DNA of 64,000 nt from Syncephalastrum monosporum B8922 (GCA_000697355.1 JNEN01001260.1:248001-312000), one strand, 5' to 3'; shown: positions 36,801 through 49,140, counted from the stretch's first letter. Numbers and translations are program-made. Notes: a model not told the origin generated them from the sequence alone.

Positions 36801-36918
36801 GTTTGCCTTTATCAGACGATTGCCGCGGGCTCGCATGCGTGGGATGCGATCCAATGCCAACATGGTGAGAAGCATGCCGTGGTAAGTTGTCGCTGGAATG
36901 CTTCCTGCCGTTATGCAT
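33805..36918 (-). CDS. Kinesin-5 (BimC/Cut7/Eg5-like) mitotic motor
   Basis: Plus-end microtubule motor that separates spindle poles. Nine exons (36746-36918, 36440-36679, 35763-36357, 35250-35688, 35129-35197, 34833-35078, 34630-34761, 34255-34562, 33805-34191) give 862 aa. After a His/Ser-rich leader, the motor domain runs from INQ-type strand NIQVVLRCR through the P-loop [14 protein letters not shown] (split by an intron), NEKSSRSH (switch I), VDLAGSE (switch II) and a neck at [11 protein letters not shown]. Long coiled coils follow. The acidic loop and the [10 protein letters not shown] region resemble kinesin-5. The C-terminus is Gln/Glu-rich; I see no clear BimC box with its Cdk-site Thr, and the protein is shorter than the usual 1000 residues or so. 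Confidence 0.9.
36378..36400. repeat. (CT)n microsatellite in kinesin intron
   Basis: About eleven CT units on the plus strand, GA on the coding strand, within the 82-nt intron 36358-36439 that splits the P-loop region of the kinesin gene. Confidence 0.9.
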
Positions 36919-37950
36919 TTGGGGAAAGTGCCACAGAGTAAATCAAAGTTGGAATATAATTTTTCAAAGTGAATAATGCCGCATGACTCGCGCGCGGCGC
37001 GTTTACAGTCAATCAATCATCTGCAAGCGTTTTAAACAAAATGCCCGACGACAGGTCGGTTTGCCAAAGCCCCACTTCATGACACATGGTTTAGCAATGC
37101 TACCACCTATCATTCTACACAGCACCATCACCCATATAACTACATAGATGTCTGCTTGATCTGTGTAGGAAGGCCAGTCGCATCCATGGTCCTCCAACTC
37201 CAACAAGATGATGACACCCTCTCCGTATTATGCTTGGCATAATAACAATGATGATGAACCCAGCCTTGTCTCGAAGGACCCTACACTTGTGTACAGTTCT
37301 GCCACTGAATAGCCTGGCAACAGACTTAGGCGCACTTTTACTCTAGAGTATGATAACCGTCATATTATGGATCTTATATACACGGTACGAAGATGATGAA
37401 AAGGTGGACGAGAGAGAGGAATGGGCCATTGTTTGACGCGTGTTAATGTAGTCTCTGTGGGACATGGCTCGGAAAAGGGCAAATGCAGCATTTGTGCCCC
37501 TCATTCTCCACCTCGTTTTCCTTTGGATCAGTTACAGCACTGAAACGGTGGCTCCCGTCATTCGATAGAGATGAATAAGCCAGATCCATATAACACAGGT
37601 GCGTGTATTTCAACAACAAAGCCTTGGTATGGAGCTACACGGTGGATCATCTCAAAAAAGGAAATACTCATGATGTTGGGCTCGAAAAGAGATAAGGTGT
37701 GGGTGTTTTTATGTACAGTTTTCTAACTATTCTTCTTCTTTCCTCAGCATCCTTTGTCTTTTGCGTTTTCTTCTTTTCTTAATCCTTCTTTATTTATTCT
37801 TTTTTTGTGAACTCTTTTTTTTTTTTGGTTATTTGTGTGATTCGCTACTGTCTTTGATTAGTTCATCAATTCCCCCACCCTCAACTTTGCACTTGAAACT
37901 CCCTCAGCCATATTTCGCACTTTCTTTTGTCTCTGCTCGGGCGATGAGCC
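36919..37950. other. Intergenic region between divergent kinesin-5 and KIN1/2 genes
   Basis: About 1 kb. The kinase side (37700-37900) is T-rich, typical of a fungal leader. No further gene or RNA could be supported. Confidence 0.5.
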
Positions 37951-40620
37951 ATGTCCAACTGCGATGATAATCATCAGGCCTCTCAGGAGCTAGACGACCA
38001 CAGATCAGCGAGTGACAACAATAGCACAACCACCACAACAGACGACCGATCTTCACCGCTACCTCACCTTTCCGACAATGATGCATCTGCAGAAACACAT
38101 CAAGAACAGCAACAGCAACAAAGACGCCGCGGCAGACGGCGTGCGGATGACGACACTGGGTCGAGTGGATTCAGCAGCTCAAGTCAGCACACGGACGTAG
38201 CCAAACATAAACCCGGTGGCCCAGCTGCAGGACGCAGAAGTAACAGCAGCGGGCGGGCCAAACCACGCAAAGTGATCGGCAATTACACGCTCGTCTCTAC
38301 CCTTGGATCGGGTTCGATGGGCAAAGTCAAGATGGCAGTGCATAATATCACTCAGGATAAGGTATTAACTCGCCCAACGGAAGAGACACATGGATTCGTT
38401 CAAATGTTAATCGGCTGCTATTCTTTTCTTTTCTTTTCTCTCTTTTTTTTCACGGTAAAAACTCTGTAGCTTGCTGTCAAAATCGTTCCGCGTAATCTTT
38501 CGGCGCAGGCGTCGAACGAGGATGAGAACCGCGAAGTGCGTACGATCCGAGAGGCCAGCATCATGCTGTTGCTTTACCATCCGTACATCGTCTCTCTCAA
38601 GGAGATGGTCGTGCTTGATCCATACTACTACCTCTTTATGGAGTACGTCGGCGGCGGACAGCTGCTCGATTATATCATTTCACATGGAAAGCTGAAAGAG
38701 AAACACGCCCGACGGTTTGCTCGCCAGATCCTCAGTGCGCTTGACTATTGCCACCGCAACTCGATCGTGCATCGCGACCTGAAGATCGAAAATATCTTAA
38801 TATCCCAGTCGGGTCATGTCAAAATCATCGACTTCGGCCTATCCAATCTCTTTTCACCGCGCTCCCACCTCTCCACGTTCTGTGGCTCCCTTTACTTTGC
38901 TGCACCCGAGCTACTCAGCGCCAAGTCCTATACCGGCCCAGAAGTCGACGTCTGGAGCTTTGGCGTGGTGCTTTTCGTGCTTGTCTGCGGTAAGGTCCCT
39001 TTCGACGACCAGAGCATGCCCGCCCTGCACGCCAAGATCAAGCGTGGCCAGGTCGACTACCCCTCCCATCTCAGCTCGGACTGCAAGAATCTACTTTCAC
39101 GCATGCTGGTGACAAATCCGAGCAACCGCGCTACCGTCTCCGAGATCATCATGCACCCATGGATGAACCGCGGCTACGACACGCTCGTCGACAGCCACTT
39201 GCCTCACCGCGCACCGCTGACGCTTCCTGTCGACATGGAGGTTGTGCAGAACATGACGGGATTCGGCTTCGGCACCGAGGCAGAGATTAAAAAACAGCTC
39301 GAGGGCATCATCACCTCGACCGACTACCAAAAAGCAGTGCGGTCCATGGGCAAGCGCCCTACCACTAATGGCTCTTCCCCCTTCTCGCGGCACCATTCCC
39401 CCCTTCACCGTAAATCCACGTCGGCCCCCAGCGACGATCCGCAATCGATTCCCGCCGCTTATCACCCGCTTGTATCCATCTACTACCTCGTCAAGGAGCG
39501 CATGGAGCGCGAACGACGTGCTGCGACGGATTCGGATACTTTGGGCGGAAGTCTCGATGTGCCCTCGGGCAACACCCTGAAAATACCAGACATCTCGAAA
39601 CCTGAGACGGCCCATTCGGCGGATGGACCTTTAGACCATACGCCGTTTGACCACCGGGGCACGGTGGGTGTGGCGTTTGGTCGCAGGGGCAAGACCAATA
39701 TCAAGGTGGACGACGACGGGCATATCATCGAGGCCGACCGACCGGGTATCCTAGAAGGCGGTTTGCACCGTCTCATGAACCGGTCTCATTTTTCGCGCTC
39801 CAGCGAAAGCGAACACGACCCGGAAGCCAATGTCTTCCGACGACTCAGCCAGGTACTGCACCGCCCGTCGCTCGAGCAACGAAGACATTCTCGGACGCAA
39901 AGCACGGACGCCGCTATGGCGCCTGCGCCCGGGCCCTCCAAGTCAGAGAAGCTGAGCAAGAAGAAGACATCGACGACGGATGGGACGAATGAAACAGGCT
40001 TGGGACACAAGGTGAACAAACTCCTGTCGCGTGCGGGTAGCACGAACCTCAATGAGCACCACCACCACCAGCAACAACAGCAACGTAGACCAAGGCAGGC
40101 CACAGTGAGTGGCACAAACCCGCTTGCCGAAGGGCGCGTGGTCGCTACTGGAAAGGCACCCGCCCAAGCGCTTCCGGAACTGGCTCAGGAGCAGAAGCAT
40201 GACCCCCAAATGTTCCCAGCTGCTTCCTCGGTGCCGTCTCAGGGCACTGCGGACGAAACAGTCAAGCCTGTGTTCCTCAAAGGCCTTTTTTCGGTGACGA
40301 CCACATCGACGAAGCACCCCTCTGTCATCCGGGCAGATTTGATTCGTGTGCTCGAGCGTACCGGCGTCAAGTGGCGCGAGGGCAAAGGGCGGTTTGAGTG
40401 TGTCCACATGCCGAGTATTGATATGAAGCAGGTGGTGACAGAAGACGCGAACCATAGCTCGCCTGTGACCGTGCCGGACCTGATCGTCCGTTTCGAGATC
40501 TATATTGTCAAGGTTCCCTGGCTCCTCGGCATGCACGGACTGCAATTTCGTCGCGTGAGTGGAGATCCGTTCCTCTACAAGAACATGTGTAGCCGTATTT
40601 TGGCCGAACTCAAATTGTAA
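37951..40620 (+). CDS. KIN1/KIN2 (MARK/PAR-1)-type Ser/Thr kinase
   Basis: Cortical kinase of polarised growth and exocytosis in fungi. Two exons (37951-38361, 38470-40620) give 853 aa. A disordered Ser/Gln/Arg-rich N-terminus leads to the kinase domain: LGSGSMGKVKMAVH (P-loop), LAVKIVPR (Lys, after the splice), HRDLKIENIL, IDFGLSNLF, and the activation segment FCGSLYFAAPELL with the LKB1-type Thr position replaced by the Ser/Thr-rich LSTFCGS loop. A UBA-like segment (MTGFGFGTEAEIKKQL) follows. After a long Ser/Pro-rich spacer the C-terminus is a KA1 membrane-binding domain ending KVPWLLGMHGLQFRRVSG and ILAELKL. N-terminal kinase plus C-terminal KA1 identifies the family. Confidence 0.93.
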
Positions 40621-40903
40621 CATATTTACCTTCTTCTACACTTTAAATATACTCTGGTATTTCATTTTTATTACTCTTAAAGCACATGTGTCACTTGCAG
40701 GAAGGAGTGATTAGAAGGGATGAGAGAGAAAAGAGAGACAGAGAGAGAAGTCGGCCTTGCGAGAGAGGGGGGGGTAGACGAGGTAAGGGGTAAATTATAT
40801 ATAGAGATTGAAAACGTTTGTGTGTGAAAGAAAGGAGGAGAGGGATGTAAATATAAATATAAGATTGATTTATCAATGCATGGTATTAGGTATTAGCATC
40901 ATG

Positions 40904-42209
40904 TCATGAGGAACGCGGTGGCTGTTGCTGTTGCTGTTGTAATGGTTGCTGCGGGTGTGAATCATCTACGAGAGTCGCCGTGAGCTCGTGGTCACTCGCG
41001 ACAAGATGGGGTATGCTTTGTACGGTGACAGGTCGCCGCTCGGCGTACTTGACAGACGCCGTGCCATCTTCCTCGGACAGTTGCTGGGCAAGGAGTGACT
41101 CAGTGATCCTGTTACTACCATGGTCTGCCGAAGCGAGGGACGGGCTTGAGGAGGGCTGCAGCATCCACATGAACGTCGACTCAGCCAGGCGACTGTTTCT
41201 GTCTTCGTTAACGGCGCCGACGGCCGTTGTACTATTGCGAGGCGAGGCATAGGTATGCTGTGTCATGGGCGTCGTCGAATAGATGGAGGAAGTAGTGTCG
41301 TTGGCCCCGATGATGTGGGATGGCGGTGGTGGTAAGAGCTGACTGCCGTTCGCGTCGCATATGGATCGTGTAGGCGCTTGCTGCTGTTCCTGTTGACGTC
41401 GCCGGCGCACGCAGCAGAGAAGAGCCGCGCCGGCTGCAGCGAGGGCGCCCAGGCTAGCAAGAAGAATCAAAATGATGCCCCATACAGGTAGCCCGGATGC
41501 AGAGGATCCGGCTGCACCCATTTTATTATTCTTTCCTGCTGCTGCAGTGGTCGCATCATGAGCTACCAAAGTAGACAAAAAGAAAAAAAAGATGAGAGTG
41601 AGCAAGTGGGTTGGAATACGCCCCCCTTGGATCTAGAATCAAAAGATAACCTACGACGATGGACGGTGAAATTAAACGGTCGCGGGTACTGGCTCAAGGG
41701 GTTGGTGAGCTCCTCGGTCGGATCGGCTCCTTCAGGTAAATACAGGCCGTAAAGCGTACAACCGTCGTCTGTCAGCTGCGGCGGGAACCATGACTTGTCT
41801 ATTTTAACGTCAAGTCCTCCATCGGCTCGCGGGAGGTTGGTGAAGTTCTTAAGAGTCATGTACGCGTAGTTCTCCTTGTAGTAAAGATACAAATTGATCC
41901 GCTCCTGGAAAGGCACGACATGGCATGAATAAACGTGCTACAGATAGCAAGGAAGGAAGATATATTGAATAGGTACTTACAGCGGTCACGTAGAATGGGT
42001 AGCTAGCGACAGACGATACAGAATGGGTAGAATGGTGAGCCTCATGGATAGGGAGCATCCTGAAAGAAGACATACTTGTAGTTCCACTCGAAACGATGGC
42101 TAGATCCAAGCTCCCAAGTGTCGGTGGATACAGGTGCACAAAACGGCGACGCATTACCGCGGTCATAGCAAGGCCGGTCAGCGTCTTGCGCAAGCTGTCT
42201 TTTACTCAT
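40904..42209 (-). CDS. Single-pass membrane protein with fungal Cys/Trp ectodomain, unknown function
   Basis: Exons 42076-42209, 41981-42002 (only 22 nt), 41655-41904 and 40904-41562 join in phase (354 aa). The ectodomain has CYDRGNASPFCAP, then RFEWNYNYPFYVTAERINLY created by two splices, KENYAYMTLKNFTNL with N-glycosylation sites, and SWFPPQLTDDGCTLYG. An Ala/Gly-rich membrane helix (VWGIILILLASLGALAAAGA) is followed by CCVRRRRQQ and a Ser/Gln-rich cytosolic tail. The layout recalls fungal surface proteins with WN-YP ectodomains. The ATG at 42209 lacks a signal peptide, so an upstream exon may be missing. Function unknown. Confidence 0.65.
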
Positions 42210-42552
42210 ACGATAGACAGAAAGGGAGAGAGACAGAGAAAGAGAATTAAGAGGGTAAAAAAAGAAGGATGGAATTGAAAAAAAGACAAAAAAAAATAGA
42301 ATAGAGGTGAAGCAGGTCTAAGGAGAGGATGGGATATGGGGGGCCATGGGGGGGAGTAGTAGTTGTATGGAATACATATTATACATACAGAGGTATAACT
42401 TGAAGCAGGCACGCAAGGGCAGCCCCCACTTCTAAATGAGGAATGTAAGACAGATTCACTTTTTTGGCTTTGGATTTTCTTTTTTCAGGTGCCATTTTAC
42501 ACTTTTGTTTCGGTTCTCTTGTTCCTTGCCCAGTCCATTCACGATTCGACTC
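42210..42552. promoter_or_regulatory. Divergent upstream region of membrane protein and SET/MYND genes
   Basis: About 340 bp between start codons. Contains a purine-rich block at 42225-42300. An undetected signal-peptide exon of the membrane protein may lie here, but none joins in phase. Confidence 0.4.
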
Positions 42553-44076
42553 ATGAACGACTTCCTAGAGAAACAAGGTGTGTGCGTGCGCGACGACGTC
42601 CTGGCCACCCTCCGACACACGACTGCAGGCACGGCAGTCCTGTCGCAGACAGCGCTGGCCCTGGTGCCGCTACCGGGTGTCCGGGGCCAACGGTGCAACT
42701 ATTGTTTGCGGCAAGTCGAGCTCCAATGCTGCTCGCGGTGCCGGTCAGCCTATTTCTGCAGCAACGAGTGCTTCCGGAACGCATGGCTGCACTTCCACCG
42801 GGTCCTTTGCGAGCCTCAGGAATACGATATCTACACGCACGTCGACGCGGATCGCTGGTTGTTGGAACGGACAGCCCTGACGCTGCACAGTCACACACGT
42901 CTGAGTAAGCATCATTCGCATTCTCCGCCCCAGTTGCCGTGGCAAATTGAGACCCTTCATTCGCTCCCCGTTCCCGCTCGTGACACCGCAAAACCAGACA
43001 GCCGCCCCATCGATATTTCCGCGGTCGCAGCCGCTCTGCATCCCTTTGGCTGCCATATCTCCCCGGATGACCTCGACGCTCTCTGGCACCGCAGCCAGCG
43101 CGCCGCCTTTGATATAGTCGACCACGAGCACCACCTCGACCGCGTCGCCGTCGGCGTCTACCCGCTCACCGCGCGTTATGTCCGTCACTCATGCCGCCCC
43201 AACTGCGGCGTCGTCTACAAGCGCGGAGCGCAGGTCCTCGTCGCCCTGGAGGATCTGCCGCCCGGCACACCCCTCACCATCAGCTACACCGACCTCATCT
43301 GCACCCGCGCTGAGCGCCACGCTTCTCTCCGCGCCCGCTTCGGCCAAGACTTTGTGTGTACCTGTGCCCGCTGCGCGGGCGAGTATGCTGATCTGGATGC
43401 TCTCCTCGACCGCCCAGGCGACCCCGAGGTCGTCGCGCGCGACCGACTTTTGGAGCAATGCAAGACGTGGAGCATACTCGACATGACCAAACGCTATGCG
43501 AGCGGCCTCGAGAGCCGCTCACCGACGCGCGCCCTGGACGCGCCCAACTTTACGCACTTTGTCAGTCGCATCATCGCTCCCGAGATTTACCGCCCCACGG
43601 ACAACCGCCGGCACCAACGTGCCAAGGAAGAGCACTTCTCCCTGGCCGAGCGTATCCTCCCTGCGCTCCATGCGCTCTCTCAGGTCCCCAACACACCCGC
43701 CTTCAGCGCAGGCCACATCCGTGCTGCACAAAATCTCCTCATGCACTATATGAAAAACGACCGCTGGGTCGAGGCTTCCCGCGCAGCCCTGTACCTCTTT
43801 GTCGTCTATCGCTTGATCTACTCTCCTCTCCATCCCGTCCTGTCCTATCACAGCCTAATTCTTGCCCGCGCTTCTTGGAACTCGCTTGTACAGCTCGAAC
43901 TGGCAGGCATTGGACGGAAGCTGGAAAAGGTGTATCTTACAGGCATTCGGACATGGATTGATGTGGCACGCGAGGAGGTGGCCACTACCTTTGGTCAAGA
44001 ATGCTCGCTCTGGCGTGAAATCATCGAGCTTCAATGGGTGTTTGAACGAGATCAGAAATTAAGCAAGTCATCCTAG
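42553..44076 (+). CDS. SET and MYND domain protein (SMYD-like lysine methyltransferase)
   Basis: Predicted protein-lysine methyltransferase. One intronless exon gives 507 aa from ATG 42553; an in-frame extension back to 42436 encodes only a Phe-rich stretch, so the internal start is preferred. A split SET domain surrounds a MYND zinc finger: CNYC, CCSRCRSAYFCSNEC, then H and C ligands within HFHRVLCEP. The SET core has YVRHSCRPNCGVVY (the NHxCxPN position, here RHSCRPNC), LPPGTPLTISYTDL, and the post-SET Cys cluster FVCTCARCAGEY. The C-terminal half is TPR-like helical. The Asn-to-Arg change in NHS-type motif may affect SAM binding. GC-rich codon use is higher than in its neighbours. Confidence 0.88.
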   Translation: MNDFLEKQGVCVRDDVLATLRHTTAGTAVLSQTALALVPLPGVRGQRCNYCLRQVELQCCSRCRSAYFCSNECFRNAWLHFHRVLCEPQEYDIYTHVDADRWLLERTALTLHSHTRLSKHHSHSPPQLPWQIETLHSLPVPARDTAKPDSRPIDISAVAAALHPFGCHISPDDLDALWHRSQRAAFDIVDHEHHLDRVAVGVYPLTARYVRHSCRPNCGVVYKRGAQVLVALEDLPPGTPLTISYTDLICTRAERHASLRARFGQDFVCTCARCAGEYADLDALLDRPGDPEVVARDRLLEQCKTWSILDMTKRYASGLESRSPTRALDAPNFTHFVSRIIAPEIYRPTDNRRHQRAKEEHFSLAERILPALHALSQVPNTPAFSAGHIRAAQNLLMHYMKNDRWVEASRAALYLFVVYRLIYSPLHPVLSYHSLILARASWNSLVQLELAGIGRKLEKVYLTGIRTWIDVAREEVATTFGQECSLWREIIELQWVFERDQKLSKSS

Positions 44077-44445
44077 TTACTTTTTATATTATCACAACCC
44101 ACTCGCTTATTCTTGACACTTCTGCTTCCCCTTGTGTTCATCCAACTCGATCCCCCCTTCCCCCCCCCCACCGTTCTTGTATCTATTACTTTTTGTACAT
44201 GTACAGTTATCTCTTCCTTCATACAACTTTTAATTACGGATGGTGCAATTGAGTGGTGTTTATATGTCTACAAAGAGAAGAAAGGAAAAAAAAAACAAAA
44301 AGACCAGAATAGGATATCTCTTCAATGAGATCGCACCTTCAGAACCTTATTCCATTATCTGAGAATCGGAGATCGAACTGGAAACCACACAAAAAGCGTA
44401 CCAAGCTAGGACACGTTGCTCCACTTTAGTTTGCTGTCCGGCATC
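44077..44445. other. Intergenic region and Spf1 leader
   Basis: 3' flank of the SET/MYND gene, with a C-run at 44160-44169, then the 5' leader of the P5A ATPase gene. No separate gene seen. Confidence 0.5.
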
Positions 44446-47400
44446 ATGTAAGATCTAGGGCGGATCGCCTTGGCGCGTTCGTTACTGACAGCTTTTGTAG
44501 GACGCAAACACTGGTACAATCCAAGGCGGTGGCGCATGCCTCGCTGCATGTGCCACTTGCTCGCCAGTGGCATTTGTACATTTGGCCGTTTGTGGGCATG
44601 CTCTACCCCGCGTGGACTTACGTTTATCTGTTTCACTATGACACCTACATTGCCTCGCAAGAATGGACCTTTGTCAGTCTCGGAAGCATTTTCACTCTGC
44701 ATGCCCTGTCCTTTTTGGTCTGTCAGTGGAGTGTGTCCATCAAGGCTCTTTTCACCTGCGTCAGGGTACCTATCCATACCACGCTCCATAATCCCCCCCC
44801 CCCCCAACCCGCTCTAATCCTCCCATTAGGAATCCAACGTGAAGAAAGCGACCGTCATCAAGATCGTGCCTTTTCGTCATCAAGGCACCGGCACTCTGTG
44901 TGAGATTCACCATCGCAAGGTAATCCTGATAAACGAACCATGAAGGGACAATAGCTAAAGTTAATTTGATCTTCTTTAATTTGGCAGGGCGAGATTTGCT
45001 TTTACTTCCAGCAGAACAAGTTTATTTGGGATGAAGACAAGAAGACTTTCCGCCAGCTCGTGTATCCTTCCGATCTGAATCCTCCCGTGAGCACCTACCA
45101 ATCACCGCGTGGCTTGTCGACACGCGAGGAGGTCGATGCGATGCTGGAGACGTATGGTCCGAACAAGTACGTACTTTTCAACTGTGTCAGCATCAAGCGA
45201 ACGGTCCCTTATTCATGATCTGCATACGCTTAGGTTCGAGATTCCTATGCCCACCTTTGTCGATCTCTTCAAGGAGCATGCCGTCGCACCCTTCTTTGTT
45301 TTCCAGATTTTCTGTGTGGGTCTCTGGTGCCTGGATGAATACTGGTACTACTCGCTCTTCACCCTCTTCATGCTCGTCGTGTTTGAGGCCACTGTCGTCT
45401 TTCAGCGTATCAAGACCATTGGCGAGTTCCGCAGTATGAACCAGAAACCTTTCACTGTCTACGTCAAGCGCGAGCGCAAGTGGATCCAAGTCGAGAGTGA
45501 CCAGCTTCTTCCCGGTGATCTGGTATCCATTGGTAACGTAGAGGTTTATCGAGTTGGTCGATCCATCCAGCTAACAAGCCAATATTAGTCCGCACCAAGG
45601 AGGACCAAGCTGTGCCATGCGATCTTGTCATTGCCGATGGCTCCTGCATCGTGAACGAGGCCATGCTCTCGGGTGAATCTACTCCTCTTCTTAAGGTAAA
45701 CAAAAAAAAAGCAGGGAAATAGGACCTTAAGACAAGCAAACAAAAAAAGAAAGAAAGGCACGGGATCGACTGATGCATGTATGGCTTCGTCATAGGAATC
45801 TGTCGCTCTGCGCAATCCCGATGACGAGTTCGACTTGACCAACGCCGACAAGCTGAATGTACTGTACGGCGGTACAAAGGTGCTTCAGGTTAGCCCCCCT
45901 GCAAAGGATGCCGCTCCTGATGGCGGTTGTCTTTGCGTGGTCGCTCGTACCGGCTTTGGTACCTCACAGGGCGGCTTGGTGCGTACCATGATCTTCTCGA
46001 CCGAGCGTGTCAGTGCCAACAACATTGAAGCCCTCTTCTTCATCCTCTTCCTCTGTCTGTTCGCCATTGCCGCCTCGGCCTACGTCTGGAAGCGCGGTGT
46101 GGAAAATGATCGCAAACGATCGAAGCTTTTGCTGGACTGTATCCTGATCATCACCTCGGTCGTCCCTCCCGAACTCCCCATGGAGCTGAGCATGGCTGTG
46201 AATACTAGTCTTGTTGCTTTGTCGAAATTTGGTAAGCACCAGACGATTTATGCTGCACATTCGCCGGGTCATGCTCCTATAAAACTCACCTATGACGACG
46301 CTAGCCATCTTCTGTACCGAGCCTTTCCGTATTCCTTTTGCGGGCAAGGTCGACGTGTGCTGCTTTGACAAGACGGGTACGCTCACGGGTGAGGATCTCG
46401 TGTTCGAGGGTGTTGCGTCTTCCGAGTAAGTGATTCCTCGACGTTCATGTGGGAAAAGAGATTGAGACTTATGTAATTTGGACCCAAAAATAAGTGAGAG
46501 CGCATCCAACACTGAACTTTTCCCTGCGACCGACGTACCAAACCCCACCAAATGGGTGCTTGCATCTGCACATGCTCTCGTGCAACTCGAGGATGGCATT
46601 GTGGGTGACCCCATGGAGAAAGAAACTCTCAAGGCCCTGAACTGGGAACTCGGTGCGCGCGAAATTGTCTCGCCCCGTGAGTCCAAGAAGAAGGAAAATC
46701 TCCAAATTCGCCGCCGCTTCCAGTTCTCTTCGGCCCTGAAGCGCCAGTCGTCCGTCTCCATTCTTGTCCACCCCGATTTCGGCCATCACAAGACGTTTGC
46801 TGCCATCAAGGGCGCGCCCGAAACGCTGCGTAAAATGTATGTCGACGTGCCATCCGACTATGACGAAACCTACCGCTACTTTACCCGGAAGGGTAGCCGC
46901 GTGTTGGCTTTGGGCTACAAGTTCCTGCAAGACGGTATGAACACAGACCAGGTATGAAAGAGAGCGACGGAAACAGAAAGAAAGCTTGTGATTTTGGTGC
47001 GACCTCACCTACTCACCCTAAAAATCCTGGCTGTTTTGCGCATTAGATCAACAACCTGGCCCGTGAACAAGTGGAGTCGGACCTGACCTTTGCAGGCTTC
47101 ATCGTGTTTTCATGCCCTCTCAAGGAGGATTCAATTGAAGCTCTCAAGGAACTGAACGAGTCGTCGCACAGATGCGTCATGATCACCGGCGATAACCCGC
47201 TGACTGCCTGCGCTGTGGCACGGGAAGTGGCTATTGTAGAACGTGAAGTCTTGATCGTGGATAAGGATGGTGACAAAACTGTCTTTCACACGATCGACGA
47301 GTCGCTCCGCTTCGAAGTCGATCCCCAGCAGCCGCTTGATCAAAAGCTGTTGGACAAGTACGACATTTGCTTGACGGGTGCCGCTATGGATGAATTTATG

Positions 47401-49140
47401 GAAAAGCCCAACATGAAGGTGCTTCTCGAGCATACTTGGGTGTATGCCCGTGTTTCGCCGTCCCAAAAGGTAAGAACAATCACCGGAATATGTGTGCAAA
47501 GCGTGCCATCTGACACCTTGTGCTAGGAATATCTCTTGACCGGCTATAAGGACCTCGGTTATACAACCCTGATGGCCGGTGACGGTACCAACGATGTGGG
47601 TGCGCTTAAGCAGGCCCACATCGGTGTCGCCCTCCTTGATGGTACCCCTGAGGACCTCCAAAAAATCGCCGAGCGTCAGAAGATTGAACGTCTCAAGGAC
47701 ATGTACGAGAACCAAAAGCGTCTTGCCGCTCGTTTCAATGCACCGCCCCCGCCTCCCCCACCGGCTATCCGTCACCTGTATCCTGAGCACGCGCAAGCCG
47801 TGCAGCAAACGAATAACAACATGACACCCGCTCAAAGACGTCAAGCAGAGCAGAAAGCCAAGGTAAATCATAACAAAATGAATCCTGTCAGCCTGTATTG
47901 ATTGAGATTGGATGTCAACATAGATCGAGAGCATGACGAGCAAATTGATGGAAGATATGGACATGGAAGAACCGCCGACGATCAAATTTGGTGACGCATC
48001 GGTTGCCGCTCCGTTCACCTCGAAGCTTCGCAACGTCATGGCGAGTATGTATTATGTGGCTGAATCGTTCCCGAGCGCTTACTAATAATGTCCTAGTCAA
48101 CAACATCATTCGCCAAGGTCGCTGCACGCTTGTCGCCACCATTCAGATGTACAAGATCCTTGCTCTCAACTGCTTGATTTCCGCTTACAGTTTGTCGGTG
48201 CTTTACTTGGATGGCATCAAGTTTGGTGATCTCCAGGTGACTATTTCAGGCATGCTGATGGCTGTTTGCTTCCTTTGTATATCCCGCGGCAAGGTAAGTC
48301 AATCTGCAGCGGAACACAGCATCCGCGGTTCCAGCCACATGGTATGCAGAATCCTAATTGATAACGCTATTACAGCCTCTACAACGTTTGTCCAAGGAGC
48401 GCCCGCAGCCGAATATCTTCAATCCTTATATCATCTTGTCTGTGCTTGGTCAGTTCGCCGTACACATTACAGCATTGATTTACGTGAATCGATTGGCAAA
48501 CTATTATGAGCCGTAAGTTTTGCGTCTTTTTCGGTGTCACCCGAATGCAGCTGACCTAGTTTAAATGGACACACAGGCCAAAAGAAGTGGACTTGGAGGG
48601 CGAATTCGAGCCTAGCCTTTTAAATAGCGGTGTATACCTCATTCAGTTGTCGATGCAAGTGTCGACATTTGCGATCAACTATCAGGTGAGCAAAAAAAAA
48701 AAAAATGCGACAAGTCGGAAAAGAACCTTGTTTCGTGCGCGTGTAATCGAAAAGTACTAAATGGTGTTGCGCAGGGCTACCCATTCCGAGAGCGTATCCA
48801 GGACAACAAGACCTTGTATTACGGCTTAATGTCTGTGGGAGGAATCGCGCTTGCTGGTGCAACCGAACTTTTCCCTGAAGTAAACGAGCAGCTCAAGTTG
48901 GTCAAGTTCCCGAGTGCGGTGAGTTTGTGTGACTAATGGATGGGGGGCATTGATGGGAGGATTGATATCAGTTGAAGCTAACAAATTACCCTGGCCACGT
49001 GGTCAATGCAGTTCCGAGACAAGCTGACATTCTGTATGATTCTGGACTATGGCATCTCATACATGATCGAGAAGGTTACCAAGCGCCTCTTCGCCGACAA
49101 CCGAGCCAAGCCAATCGCTACCCGCGGGCGAGAAGATTAA
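44446..49140 (+). CDS. SPF1: P5A-type ATPase, Spf1/ATP13A1-like ER transmembrane helix dislocase
   Basis: ER P-type ATPase that removes mistargeted transmembrane helices. Seventeen coding segments sum to 1183 aa: 44446-44447, 44501-44765, 44830-44919, 44988-45166, 45234-45532, 45589-45695, 45796-46231, 46305-46425, 46495-46951, 47047-47469, 47527-47862, 47924-48044, 48097-48293, 48376-48512, 48577-48685, 48775-48918, 49012-49140. Motifs in order: LPGDLVSI, the actuator loop [23 protein letters not shown] (P5A M4 signature), phosphorylation site [21 protein letters not shown], and [11 protein letters not shown] in the hinge. A Pro-rich insert ([11 protein letters not shown]) follows the P domain, then six membrane helices. 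The ATG is assembled across intron 1 (AT|G). Confidence 0.95.

Noticed and set aside
37207..37308. C/D-box snoRNA-like arrangement: ATGATGA boxes at 37208 and 37251, CTGA at 37305
   Set aside because: No terminal stem can be formed around the boxes and no D' or antisense element is evident; such short motifs occur by chance.
44365..44425. tRNA-like B-box (AGTTCGATC on the minus strand) with an A-box-like TAGCTTGGT
   Set aside because: The T-arm does not pair and there is no anticodon arm or acceptor stem.
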